A stretch of DNA of 24,229 nucleotides from an uncultured Clostridium sp. GTDB lineage: Bacteria; Bacillota; Clostridia; Lachnospirales; Lachnospiraceae. Location of the stretch: positions 1-24,229 of the forward strand of contig UQBG01000027.1 of assembly GCA_900539185.1 (NCBI GenBank). Reading direction: 5' to 3'. The position numbers and the translations under genes are program-made. The notes under the pieces were generated by a model. That model worked only from the letters and a program-made list of their open reading frames with translations. It did no database searches and was not told the origin of the DNA. Of the stretch, positions 1 through 5,951 are shown piece by piece (position 1 is the first letter of the stretch; every line of letters starts with the position of its first letter).

Positions 1-1
1 C

Positions 2-49
2 TCCCTTTTTACAAAAGTGTGTCTGATGCATACTAACTCATAATTATAC
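2..49 (+). repeat. Imperfect inverted repeat, left copy
   Basis: Positions 2-31 match the reverse complement of 1809-1838 at 25 of 30 bases, including an unbroken GTGTGTCTGATG (17-28). After a 7-8 base linker, ATAATTATAC (40-49) is again identical to the other copy. Read in frame from position 3 the sequence encodes PFLQKCV and a TGA stop (24-26), matching the end of the small peptide PYLHLCV encoded in the right copy. It may therefore be the 3' end of a related small gene cut by the window edge, or a non-coding terminal repeat. The match is directly visible; its nature is inferred. Confidence 0.6.
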
Positions 50-141
50 GAAACACCACTCTTTTATTCATTTTTCTATTCACTTCTTACTAATGGGTAT
101 TCATTTTTACTTTAAGTTGTCGTGCAATTTATTAGAATGGA

Positions 142-186
142 ATATTGAAAGAGCCAGCACCTTGAATGGGCTGACTCTTTCAATAT
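142..186 (-). terminator. Hairpin terminator after the DUF3879-like gene
   Basis: A 17-base-pair stem (142-158 with 170-186, one G-U pair on the RNA) encloses an 11-base loop. It begins 35 bases beyond the stop codon of the 221-853 gene. The tail on the minus strand is only moderately U-rich, so termination is likely but not textbook. Confidence 0.6.
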
Positions 187-220
187 CTCTTGTAATTGAC
201 AAACTTGAAGTTGTTGTATT

Positions 221-853
221 CTATACTGATACATCAATAGAATTACGAACTAGCCTATTACCATTTTTGACAAGTGTCGCTTCCACTGATTCTCTTGTGA
301 CATTATCAAGAATACTTGTATCAAATTTTTGTCCCGGTTTCCAATTTGGATTAGCTGCTTTCACTGCTACATACATAGCGGATCTATACTGTCCTTCATA
401 TTGTTCTAAAGTCCATGTACCACTTAAACGTTTATCTTTATTCACACTTAATTGATAATCTTTGAAAATATCTGAACGCTTAGTTGTATCACCATTTGAA
501 ACACCATTTTCTTGAATAAATTCTTTCTTTACATTATCAAACATTTTTTGACGATATTCCTCAGATACATTTGTGAGTTTCTGCCACGATGTACCTTTGC
601 CAGTAACATCCATTCCTGCCACTCCATTTGCATTCAGTAAATCCCCATCGGAATCAAATTGTTTCATCAAATTATTAACAATAGTATCCCTTCCGCCAAA
701 TATTTCATATATCATTTTTTCTTCTGGAGACATCATAGCTTCGTTCTGAATTACTCCTTCTAACCAGCCTTTTTCTTTCAAAGCCTTATATTGTTTGCTA
801 TTAGTATTGACACCACTATAGGCATTACCTAATCCACTAATATTCATCGACAT
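221..853 (-). CDS. Hypothetical protein, DUF3879-like
   Basis: A 210-residue soluble protein without a signal peptide or membrane segment. The start is the ATG at 853: AAGGAGG lies 6-7 bases upstream, whereas an in-frame ATG 45 bases further out has no ribosome binding site. The N-terminus MSMNISGLGNAYSG and general layout resemble what I recall of the DUF3879 family of Clostridia; I could not verify this by search. Residues 67-71 (DSDGD, followed by L and NANG) look like the first half of an EF-hand or dockerin calcium loop, but a second loop is not seen. The rest is charged and probably alpha-helical. It has its own promoter (909-937) and a hairpin terminator, so it is monocistronic. No function can be assigned from sequence alone; such proteins in gut Clostridia are uncharacterised as far as I know. 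Confidence 0.75.
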   Translation of the reverse strand: MSMNISGLGNAYSGVNTNSKQYKALKEKGWLEGVIQNEAMMSPEEKMIYEIFGGRDTIVNNLMKQFDSDGDLLNANGVAGMDVTGKGTSWQKLTNVSEEYRQKMFDNVKKEFIQENGVSNGDTTKRSDIFKDYQLSVNKDKRLSGTWTLEQYEGQYRSAMYVAVKAANPNWKPGQKFDTSILDNVTRESVEATLVKNGNRLVRNSIDVSV

Positions 854-904
854 ACAAAAACCTCCTTGTAAATAAACTAAAACTCCGTTTAAAACCAAAT
901 CATT

Positions 905-937
905 ACTATATATAGTATATCGTCATATCTCCTACAA
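905..937 (-). promoter_or_regulatory. Promoter of the DUF3879-like gene with palindrome
   Basis: On the minus strand a -35 TTGTAG (932-937) and -10 TATATA (909-914) are separated by 17 bases. The -10 box sits inside a perfect 12-base palindrome ACTATATATAGT (905-916) that could be an operator or simply AT-rich promoter DNA. Confidence 0.4.
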
Positions 938-999
938 GAATAAATAAGGCAGTTTCACAAATACCGATTTTCTCAATTCTCCAAACTGAAAGTTGTTAA

Positions 1000-1482
1000 T
1001 TACAGTCTCAGAACAGCGATCAGTTCTTCGCCGTCCATTTCACCGGTTTCTTCGAAACCGAAAGAGCGATACATCTGACGGGCAACTGCATTATCGGGTT
1101 CATATGATAGCCAACAGTATTCCGCTTCTCCACAAGGCATAGATTTTATGAACTCTAATGCAAGGCTGACCGCTTCTTTCCCATACCCTCTGTTTTGATA
1201 TGCCTTATCGATCATAAGACGCCACAGATTATAGTTTCCCTTTGCAATTTCAGGTGCATCCGTCCAATAATCATCAACATCAAAACCAATCATCAGGAAG
1301 CCTACAAGCTTATCCTCATCATATATACCAAACGGGAATGCATGACCGTTTCCCGTAATTGCAGTATACGCTTCAATGATGCTGATCTCATTGGTGGCAA
1401 CGAAGTTCTTCTGCGATTCCGATACCGTCAGTTTCAGGATATCCCAGACATTATTACCATTTACTTTTTCTAAATGAAGCAT
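1000..1482 (-). CDS. GNAT N-acetyltransferase (BltD/polyamine-type)
   Basis: A 160-residue cytoplasmic acetyl-CoA-dependent acetyltransferase of the GNAT fold. The acetyl-CoA pyrophosphate loop QNRGYG is at residues 96-101 after strand 4 (NLWRLMID), and the typical end NAVARQMYRSFGFEETGE follows near residue 130. Overall order and length match small-molecule acetyltransferases such as the Bacillus spermine/spermidine acetyltransferase BltD, so a polyamine or similar amine is a reasonable but unproven substrate. The ATG start has GAGG 9 bases upstream and is preceded by the recurring AATCGGGATTA leader element, which suggests a short 5' UTR. It stands alone between two AT-rich gaps, consistent with an accessory gene. 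Family assignment is secure; substrate is inference. Confidence 0.88.
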   Translation of the reverse strand: MLHLEKVNGNNVWDILKLTVSESQKNFVATNEISIIEAYTAITGNGHAFPFGIYDEDKLVGFLMIGFDVDDYWTDAPEIAKGNYNLWRLMIDKAYQNRGYGKEAVSLALEFIKSMPCGEAEYCWLSYEPDNAVARQMYRSFGFEETGEMDGEELIAVLRL

Positions 1483-1497
1483 ATATCTTTACCTCGC

Positions 1498-1515
1498 TAA
1501 TCCCGATTTGTATAA
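1498..1515 (-). promoter_or_regulatory. Recurring leader element before GNAT gene
   Basis: Minus-strand AAATCGGGATTA stands two bases upstream of the GAGG ribosome binding site of the 1000-1482 gene. It is one of four near-identical leader elements (others at 2617-2636, 4843-4861 and 6547-6560). Confidence 0.5.
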
Positions 1516-1696
1516 CAGTAGTCTAACACATGTTGATAAAAAATACTACATCCGAACTAATGTCTGGATTTGTGATTTGTTTTCCATAATAGTTTCCTTT
1601 CAAAAATATTTTATATTTTCTATATCTTGGTGTTTGAAAAACAGCCTCATAGACATTGGTTAATGCTTGTACTCATTACCTTAAAATCAAAACCTC

Positions 1697-1790
1697 TTAA
1701 AAAGGCTTCCCAGATTATCTGAAAAGCCTCATTGGTTTGTATTTGAATTTGGACTACTTGATTTTCTAATTGCATACGCAATTCGTGAAA
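1697..1790 (-). ncRNA. Candidate short transcript (about 94 nt)
   Basis: The stretch is bounded by a promoter (1797-1825) and a strong intrinsic terminator (1699-1729), both on the minus strand, with no credible reading frame between them. It contains a second small perfect hairpin, AATTGC-GTAT-GCAATT, near its 5' end. This is the layout of a small regulatory RNA, but it could also be the trailer of the 13-codon ORF or the relic of a deleted gene. No family is recognised. Confidence 0.25.
1699..1729 (-). terminator. Intrinsic terminator
   Basis: Stem 1703-1714 with 1718-1729, three-base loop, 12 pairs counting two G-U pairs that exist only in the minus-strand RNA, followed by UUUUU (1699-1703). 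No gene ends immediately upstream, which is why a short transcript is proposed. Confidence 0.7.
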
Positions 1791-1791
1791 T

Positions 1792-1838
1792 GTATAATTA
1801 TACTATTGATACATCAGACACACAAATGTAAATAGGGA
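1792..1838 (-). repeat. Imperfect inverted repeat, right copy
   Basis: Reverse complement of the sequence at 2-49: 25 of 30 bases in the outer part and 10 of 10 in ATAATTATAC (read on the minus strand at 1801-1792). It overlaps the end of a 13-codon ORF and a minus-strand promoter. The two copies face each other across about 1.8 kb that holds the DUF3879-like gene and a GNAT gene. Confidence 0.6.
1797..1825 (-). promoter_or_regulatory. Candidate sigma-A promoter
   Basis: Minus-strand -35 TTGTGT (1820-1825) and a consensus -10 TATAAT (1797-1802) with a 17-base spacer. It lies inside the right repeat copy and would start a transcript near 1790. Confidence 0.45.
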
Positions 1839-1855
1839 CTTATTTTATTATCCAT
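1814..1855 (-). CDS. 13-codon ORF behind a regulated promoter
   Basis: Encodes MDNKISPYLHLCV. The ATG at 1855 has a good Shine-Dalgarno sequence (GAGG, 1862-1865, six-base spacing) and sits about 45 bases downstream of a promoter with two operators, so translation is plausible. The last seven codons resemble those readable at the window's left edge (PFLQKCV then TGA). Possible explanations are a genuine small peptide of a duplicated family, or the 5' stub of a larger gene removed by deletion. There is no signal peptide and no recognised family. It is too short to judge by composition. Confidence 0.25.
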   Translation of the reverse strand: MDNKISPYLHLCV

Positions 1856-1880
1856 AGGTGTCCTCACTCTTCTACTTAAA

Positions 1881-1921
1881 TATATCGTAGTTCGATATAT
1901 ATTATATCGAACCTCGATATA
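1881..1921 (-). promoter_or_regulatory. Two tandem TATATCG-N5-CGATATA operators
   Basis: Two perfect dyads, 1881-1899 and 1903-1921, share identical seven-base arms with different five-base centres. Their starts are 22 bases apart, about two helical turns, so two dimers could bind the same DNA face. They cover the region from the spacer of the promoter at 1901-1929 to just past its start site, a classic repressor arrangement. The dyad form reminds me of operators of PadR-type regulators, but no such regulator is encoded in the window. Confidence 0.7.
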
Positions 1922-1929
1922 ATCGTCAG
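1901..1929 (-). promoter_or_regulatory. Promoter overlapped by tandem operators
   Basis: Minus-strand -35 CTGACG (1924-1929), 17-base spacer, consensus -10 TATAAT (1901-1906). One operator fills the spacer and the other lies just downstream of the -10, implying strong repression of whatever follows. Confidence 0.6.
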
Positions 1930-1942
1930 GAATTTATTTTAT

Positions 1943-1967
1943 AAAAAAAACGGCAAGCGATCTTGCC
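1943..1967 (-). terminator. Intrinsic terminator of the LOG-family gene
   Basis: Minus-strand hairpin GGCAAG-ATCG-CTTGCC (1952-1967) followed after one base by eight U (1943-1950). It lies 85 bases beyond the stop of the 2053-2601 gene. Confidence 0.85.
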
Positions 1968-2052
1968 ATAAGACCACCTGCCTGTCACTTATTTTGATGT
2001 ATATAATTTAATGCCCATATCACCACAGAACAGCATAAAGATCCTTACATCC

Positions 2053-2601
2053 TCAGGAAGAAAACTTAACAGAACCGATGATATCCCTTATTTGCTCCAG
2101 ACTATCTGCAAAATAGATTCCCTTTTGCCTTTCCTCTGAGGACAATCCCATGTCAATCATATGTGTAAGAAGTGCCTTCAGGCTATCATAGTAACCATTC
2201 AGGTTATATAAAATACACGGTGCATCTAACTGCTTTAGTGATACTTTTGACATAACCTCCGATATTTCTTCCAATGTACCTGTTCCCCCCGGAAATGCAA
2301 TAAACGCATTGCCAAGCTCGATCATCTTACTTTTTCGTTCTGTCATATCCTTTGTAATGATCAATTCTGTTAATCCTACGTACTGAAGTTCCTTATCCAT
2401 AAAAAACTGTGGTTCCACGCCTGTAACTTGTCCACCGGCCTTTAATACGCTTTCGGCAATCAGGCCCATCAAGCCGGATTTTGATCCACCATACACAAGC
2501 GAATTACCGCTTTTTCCAATCCATGTTCCCAACTCCTTGACCGCTTCCGCCAGTCTTGGATCCTTTCCTTCCAATGCTCCAAGATATACTGTAATATTCA
2601 T
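2053..2601 (-). CDS. LOG family phosphoribohydrolase (TIGR00730)
   Basis: A 182-residue cytoplasmic enzyme with the Rossmann-like fold of the LOG / 'lysine decarboxylase-like' family. Members hydrolyse the N-glycosidic bond of nucleoside 5'-monophosphates (cytokinin ribotides or AMP-type nucleotides), releasing the base and ribose 5-phosphate. Visible signatures are VYGGSKSGLMG (residues 36-46), the ERK around residues 88-90, and the diagnostic PGGTGTLEE at 104-112. Length is usual for the family. The ATG at 2601 has AGGAG about eight bases upstream, preceded by the recurring leader element. A terminator follows, so it is a single-gene unit. The old name lysine decarboxylase should not be used. 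Physiological substrate in bacteria of this kind is uncertain. Confidence 0.92.
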   Translation of the reverse strand: MNITVYLGALEGKDPRLAEAVKELGTWIGKSGNSLVYGGSKSGLMGLIAESVLKAGGQVTGVEPQFFMDKELQYVGLTELIITKDMTERKSKMIELGNAFIAFPGGTGTLEEISEVMSKVSLKQLDAPCILYNLNGYYDSLKALLTHMIDMGLSSEERQKGIYFADSLEQIRDIIGSVKFSS

Positions 2602-2616
2602 TATTTTTTCTCCTGA

Positions 2617-2636
2617 TTAAACCCCGATTTATACAT
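2617..2636 (-). promoter_or_regulatory. Recurring leader element before LOG gene
   Basis: Minus-strand AAATCGGGGTTTA lies just upstream of the AGGAG site of the 2053-2601 gene. TATAAA overlaps its 5' side and may be the -10 box, which would put the element at the very 5' end of the mRNA. Confidence 0.5.
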
Positions 2637-2660
2637 TTCGTTTCCATTAAAAATAACATG

Positions 2661-2882
2661 CTAAAATCCCACACAGTAAAGGAATGCTGCAACCGGACCG
2701 ATAAATCCGCCCGCATATAACCGCTTCGGAGATACTTTTCCCATAACTTCAATAATTGCGTTTATTTTCGTTTCCGAGTTGTCACCCGCCTTGTAATTAA
2801 AATCGTTTGGATCATAATAAAGCAGCATATCCCCACAAAACATAAGCAGCGCACCGATAAAACCTACAACCAGATAAATCAA
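2661..2882 (-). pseudogene. Truncated DUF6796-like membrane protein
   Basis: A 73-residue product with two hydrophobic segments (about residues 2-22 and 57-73). It starts most likely at TTG 2882 with GGGAG upstream; an in-frame stop lies a few codons before. The sequence FIGALLMFCGDMLLYY and the later GGFIGPVAAFLY resemble the N-terminus of what I recall as DUF6796 family membrane proteins, which are much longer (over 200 residues). Here the frame stops abruptly with TAG inside the second hydrophobic segment and the LOG gene's leader begins about 30 bases later. The simplest reading is that the 3' two-thirds was deleted. It could still be translated as a short peptide. The family recall is unverified. 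Confidence 0.55.
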
Positions 2883-2925
2883 ACCAATCTCTCCCTTCTA
2901 TGTACTTATTGCTTCCTTATAAAAT

Positions 2926-2965
2926 AAAACGCCATTGGTTAGTGTAGACTAACCAATGGCGTTTT
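2926..2965. terminator. Bidirectional terminator
   Basis: Perfect 18-base-pair inverted repeat (2926-2943 with 2948-2965, loop GTAG) with AAAA at one end and TTTT at the other, so it can act on both strands. It follows the 3075-3611 gene. Confidence 0.8.
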
Positions 2966-3074
2966 AACATAAATTATTCTCTTAGTAAACTGCATTTTAC
3001 TCACTGCAAAGTTTGTAAAATGGTTTATTCAAAAAGTGCTGATTTGCTTACCAAACCCCTATAATCCCATAGTT

Positions 3075-3611
3075 TTATAACCTTTTCTCCCATTGTTCCT
3101 TTGTCATCACATTCGTGTGTCCCACTCTTACCTCATTCAGAAGCGGCATCGGCACTTCCTCACAGGTATGATGAAAGACAAATCCTAACTTTTCCTGTAC
3201 TCTTTTTGACTTCTGGTTTCCATCATAATATCCACACCAAACTGTTGTCATACCCAGATCTTCAAATGCCCGTCTTAAAAGCTCGGCTGCTGCCTCCGGT
3301 ACATATCCTCTTCCCCAAAACGGCTGTCCGATCCAATATCCTAATTCACATTCATCATCGCGTTCTGTCATATCGGTATGCCCGTTTAGCATTAATTCTA
3401 TCGCTCCGATCGCAGTATTATTCCCTTTTTCGCAGATAGCATAGCATTCTGCCCCATTAAACACGGTCCGTATGACCTCTTTGCTCTCTTCTATACTCTT
3501 ATGCGGCGGCCATCCCGCAATCGGACCAATCGCCGGATTCTTTGCGTATTCAAACAGGCTGGCTGCATCCGCCTCTGTCCATCTTCTTAATATCAATCTT
3601 TCTGTTTCCAT
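3075..3611 (-). CDS. GNAT acetyltransferase, RimJ/RimL type
   Basis: A 178-residue cytoplasmic enzyme of the Acetyltransf_3 branch of GNAT. It opens with the characteristic METERLILRRWTEADA, and the acetyl-CoA loop appears as QPFWGRGYVPEA (residues 96-107). The C-terminal NQKSKRVQEKLGF segment is typical of the RimJ/RimL family. Relatives acetylate N-termini of ribosomal proteins, but many clostridial members act on unknown small molecules, so the substrate is open. The ATG at 3611 is supported by GGAGG seven bases upstream. The flanking gaps have no partner gene, and a strong bidirectional terminator lies downstream. Confidence 0.9.
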   Translation of the reverse strand: METERLILRRWTEADAASLFEYAKNPAIGPIAGWPPHKSIEESKEVIRTVFNGAECYAICEKGNNTAIGAIELMLNGHTDMTERDDECELGYWIGQPFWGRGYVPEAAAELLRRAFEDLGMTTVWCGYYDGNQKSKRVQEKLGFVFHHTCEEVPMPLLNEVRVGHTNVMTKEQWEKRL

Positions 3612-3766
3612 CCTATTTCCTCCGTCAACTTTCCATACATTCCTTATAGCCTCATCAATTCAGAACGCTTGTTTTTTGCAATCGATATGTAGTTCATATA
3701 GCATTTTCCTTTTTAATTTCGAATTAACTGTAAAGTATTTTAATTGTAACTTCACAAACTGGAATT

Positions 3767-4270
3767 TTACTTTCTCTTTGGAATCCAAGGAATACAGCGA
3801 TTCACATTTTTACAATATTCTTCATATTCTTGTCCATATAATTCACTCAACCATTTTTCTTCTGTTTTTATTAAGAACACTGTCATATATGCATAGTAAA
3901 CAACAGGAAGAACAAATAAAATAATATTTGCCTCTATTAAAAGCGCGCCGATACACACGAGAAAAAATGCGTTGTATATTGGATTTCGCACTATTGCATA
4001 CACGCCGGTTGTAGCCAAATTATTTTCTTTAATGCAGGCATCTATCTTGACTTTGAAATTTGAGCTAAACCACAGCCATGCTCCCAATAAAATCAGCATA
4101 ATTCCAATGATGATAAAGGAAATTTTCAATTCTTTTATTTGCAGTGAATATATTATCCCCATTTCCGACAGAATGATTGCTAATATGGTAACAACCAACT
4201 GGGGTATTACGATAAGCGGTCCCACGCCTATCACAGGCAAATGCTTCTGTTTGTTTTCGGTTTCTTTCAA
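3767..4270 (-). CDS. ICMT/phospholipid methyltransferase-like membrane protein
   Basis: A 167-residue integral membrane protein with about four hydrophobic segments (near residues 13-35, 50-68, 100-120 and 121-134). It carries the signature of the isoprenylcysteine carboxyl methyltransferase family: TTGVYAIVRNPIY at residues 87-99 and the acidic pair in TEEKWLSELYGQEYEEYC from 136. These residues bind S-adenosylmethionine in known relatives, so a SAM-dependent methyl transfer at the membrane is likely. Bacteria usually lack prenylated proteins, so the acceptor is unknown. No ATG fits; the start is TTG at 4270 with AGGAAG nine bases upstream. A second TTG at 4277 is too close to that site. It is 71 bases downstream of the 4342-4830 membrane gene and may be co-transcribed with it. 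Confidence 0.8.
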   Translation of the reverse strand: MKETENKQKHLPVIGVGPLIVIPQLVVTILAIILSEMGIIYSLQIKELKISFIIIGIMLILLGAWLWFSSNFKVKIDACIKENNLATTGVYAIVRNPIYNAFFLVCIGALLIEANIILFVLPVVYYAYMTVFLIKTEEKWLSELYGQEYEEYCKNVNRCIPWIPKRK

Positions 4271-4308
4271 ACTTCAATTCTTCCTTACAATTTCGAGTTT
4301 TCGCTCAG

Positions 4309-4333
4309 TTCCAATCTCACTGAAAGATTGGAA
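4309..4333 (-). other. Intergenic stem-loop between two membrane genes
   Basis: Nine-base perfect arms (4309-4317 and 4325-4333) with a seven-base loop lie nine bases after the 4342-4830 gene. There is no U-tract, so it may stabilise the 3' end or tune downstream expression rather than terminate. Confidence 0.4.
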
Positions 4334-4341
4334 TTGCACAA

Positions 4342-4830
4342 CTACAACATATTTATAATCAATGCAATAAAAAATGCTGCTGCTGTAAATAGCACTAGTT
4401 TGATGACCTGACTTTTTGTATTATACCCCATTTTTTCATAACTCTTACATCCTATTGTCTCTGGATATAGTCTCTGATATATACCTGACTTTGTAATAAG
4501 CCACCAATCCAGACAAATCATATCAAATAGTTTATATCCATCAAGCAGAAGAACATATCGAAGAAAGATTTGCATCATTTCCATATTTTTAGTTTTCGCA
4601 TCAATGCCCGCCCAAATATAAAGAGAAATTAAACATATAAATAATAAGATAGCAAAAATATATCCAACAATCGTTATCCCCCTCGGATCATTTGGCCGTG
4701 CAAGTATAGCCTCCTTAATATCCTCCGGCATATTTTTTGCCATAATCTTACTTAAGAATTTCATAAACACAGCAACCATTGCAATTACAATAATAATTTC
4801 TGCACCCAATAATATAATCGATAACAGCAT
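4342..4830 (-). CDS. Membrane protein of unknown function
   Basis: 162 residues with about four hydrophobic segments: residues 1-25, 50-73, about 86-107, and 143-162. The loop between the third and fourth carries the striking polar stretch DWWLITKSGIYQ followed by LYPETIGCKSY, which looks conserved-protein-like, but I cannot name the family. The ATG at 4830 has AAGGAGG seven bases upstream, preceded by the recurring leader element and a promoter at 4870-4896, so this gene begins a transcription unit. The ICMT-like gene 71 bases downstream could share the message. Base composition is AT-rich like the neighbouring accessory genes. No function is proposed. Confidence 0.75.
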   Translation of the reverse strand: MLLSIILLGAEIIIVIAMVAVFMKFLSKIMAKNMPEDIKEAILARPNDPRGITIVGYIFAILLFICLISLYIWAGIDAKTKNMEMMQIFLRYVLLLDGYKLFDMICLDWWLITKSGIYQRLYPETIGCKSYEKMGYNTKSQVIKLVLFTAAAFFIALIINML

Positions 4831-4842
4831 CCATTCTCCTCC

Positions 4843-4861
4843 TTAAATTCCGATTTGTTAA
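4843..4861 (-). promoter_or_regulatory. Recurring leader element before membrane gene
   Basis: Minus-strand AAATCGGAATTTA abuts the AAGGAGG of the 4342-4830 gene. Here the -10 box (TATAAT at 4870-4875) is clearly upstream, so the element lies in the transcribed leader rather than in the promoter. Confidence 0.5.
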
Positions 4862-4869
4862 TTTGTTTT

Positions 4870-4897
4870 ATTATAGCACATATCACCCCTTCACAAT
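4870..4897 (-). promoter_or_regulatory. Promoter of the 4342-4830 gene
   Basis: Minus-strand -10 TATAAT (4870-4875) with -35 ATTGTG (4892-4897, 16-base spacer). The -35 abuts the U-tract of the preceding terminator. Confidence 0.5.
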
Positions 4898-4930
4898 AAA
4901 AAAGAGCAACCGAATTTTCTCGATTACTCT
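4898..4930 (-). terminator. Intrinsic terminator after the rRNA methyltransferase remnant
   Basis: Eleven-pair stem (4903-4913 with 4920-4930, two G-U pairs in the minus-strand RNA), six-base loop, then six U (4898-4903). Confidence 0.8.
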
Positions 4931-4964
4931 CTGTCCATTACTTCCAAGATAATAATGATATTTC

Positions 4965-5150
4965 TTATTTTTCCTCAACCACCTGAAAAATATAGAACTT
5001 CAAATAATAACTCTCCGGTACATTCGCCGAATTTGCCCACAGGATCGGATGATCCGGTGCCTAGGTGCGGAACTCTACCTGACGGAGCCGCTTGTGCGTT
5101 GCCTTTGCTGCCTCCTTGACCGTCTTTGCAAGAATCAGAAATAAATATTT
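4965..5150 (-). pseudogene. 3' remnant of RlmI-like SAM-dependent rRNA methyltransferase
   Basis: Read in frame from about 5150 to the TAA at 4965-4967 the sequence encodes the C-terminal end of the RlmI/RlmK class of 23S rRNA cytosine-C5 methyltransferases: ILAKTVKEAAKATHKRLRQ, then VEFRT, then APDHPILW and a final ESYYLKFYIFQVVEE. Two lesions are visible. A TAG stop (5061-5063) interrupts between VEFRT and APDHP, where I would expect glutamine (CAG to TAG), and the frame is closed by TGA at 5160-5162, so the whole N-terminal PUA and catalytic domain is missing. Only about 60 of roughly 390 codons survive. The downstream terminator is probably that of the original gene. Family recognition comes from the recalled C-terminal motif. 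Confidence 0.72.
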
Positions 5151-5195
5151 CTGACTGTATCATTTGAAAAATAGTAGAAATATTTCAACCAACCG

Positions 5196-5951
5196 TTACT
5201 TTTCCAATGCCTGCAACGCGGATAGCAGCCTCTCCGCATTCACCATTTTATCAGACCATTCAAATTTTATATGTTTATTTCTGGTGTAGTAACAAACATA
5301 ATGTTCGACATCGACACCGTCATATGTATATTCATTTACAAATGGATGTACCATCATGTACTCTAGGCATTTCACAGAAGCAATGATTCTGCTATTCTTT
5401 CTTTTTATTGAGTATACTCTGGATATAAGATACATTTTGGAAAATGGTACGTCTACTTCCTGTCCCTTGTTCCAGTCATAAAATCTGTTCGTCATCTGGA
5501 AAAATCGTGCAAATGATTTATAGACTACTGCTATATTTCCATTTTTCAACAACATGGTTCTTCTTCTCCGTTCATCACGAATGCTTATATCATTACCTGC
5601 ATAATGGGATTCCATCCACGCCCCGGCTACAGCACAAAAAATAGCAAGTCCAAACGCACCTACTGCCAAAAGTATGCTGACAAAACCAAGATTACGTAGC
5701 ACAATGGAGTTTCCGGTTTTATCCATACGTAATAATATAACAATGGTACTTATAACCATTATTCCGGTCAGTACCAACAATATTTTTATGATACGGATAA
5801 TATAACGGTATTTTTTAGTATTCTTTAATATATCTTTATTATTGTCAGGTTTATAGCTATATTCTTCATCACTTTCTATTGTGTAATATGCCTGCTTTAT
5901 TATCCATTGATAATCGTCCATCGGTGTATGGTCAGAAATTAAATGTTTCAT
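5196..5951 (-). CDS. Two-TM membrane protein of unknown function
   Basis: 251 residues. The ATG at 5951 follows AGGAGA by seven bases and overlaps the upstream gene's stop as ATGA, so the two are translationally coupled. The N-terminal 50 residues are polar and acidic (ESDEEYSYK), followed by two adjacent membrane helices (about 51-75 and 87-111). A C-terminal soluble domain of about 140 residues then contains DERRRRTMLLKNGNIAVVYKS and many aromatic residues. This tandem-helix-plus-beta-domain layout resembles bacterial PH-like membrane proteins such as YcxB-type proteins, but the match is only structural impression. The coupled DUF3592-like partner suggests they act together at the membrane. 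Function unknown. Confidence 0.72.
   Translation of the reverse strand: MKHLISDHTPMDDYQWIIKQAYYTIESDEEYSYKPDNNKDILKNTKKYRYIIRIIKILLVLTGIMVISTIVILLRMDKTGNSIVLRNLGFVSILLAVGAFGLAIFCAVAGAWMESHYAGNDISIRDERRRRTMLLKNGNIAVVYKSFARFFQMTNRFYDWNKGQEVDVPFSKMYLISRVYSIKRKNSRIIASVKCLEYMMVHPFVNEYTYDGVDVEHYVCYYTRNKHIKFEWSDKMVNAERLLSALQALEK

Noticed and set aside
2504..2752. Open frame of 82 codons overlapping the LOG gene and the DUF6796-like remnant
   Set aside because: Overlaps better-supported frames on the same strand, has no ribosome binding site, and the sequence has no protein-like character.
3612..3766. Short minus-strand frames of 14-17 codons before the RimJ/RimL-type gene
   Set aside because: Ribosome sites are marginal and the gap is AT-rich; expected by chance.
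4975..5163. 62-codon frame starting MIQSEIFISDSC
   Set aside because: The RlmI-like C-terminus is read in a neighbouring frame of the same DNA, so this frame is a shadow of the pseudogene.
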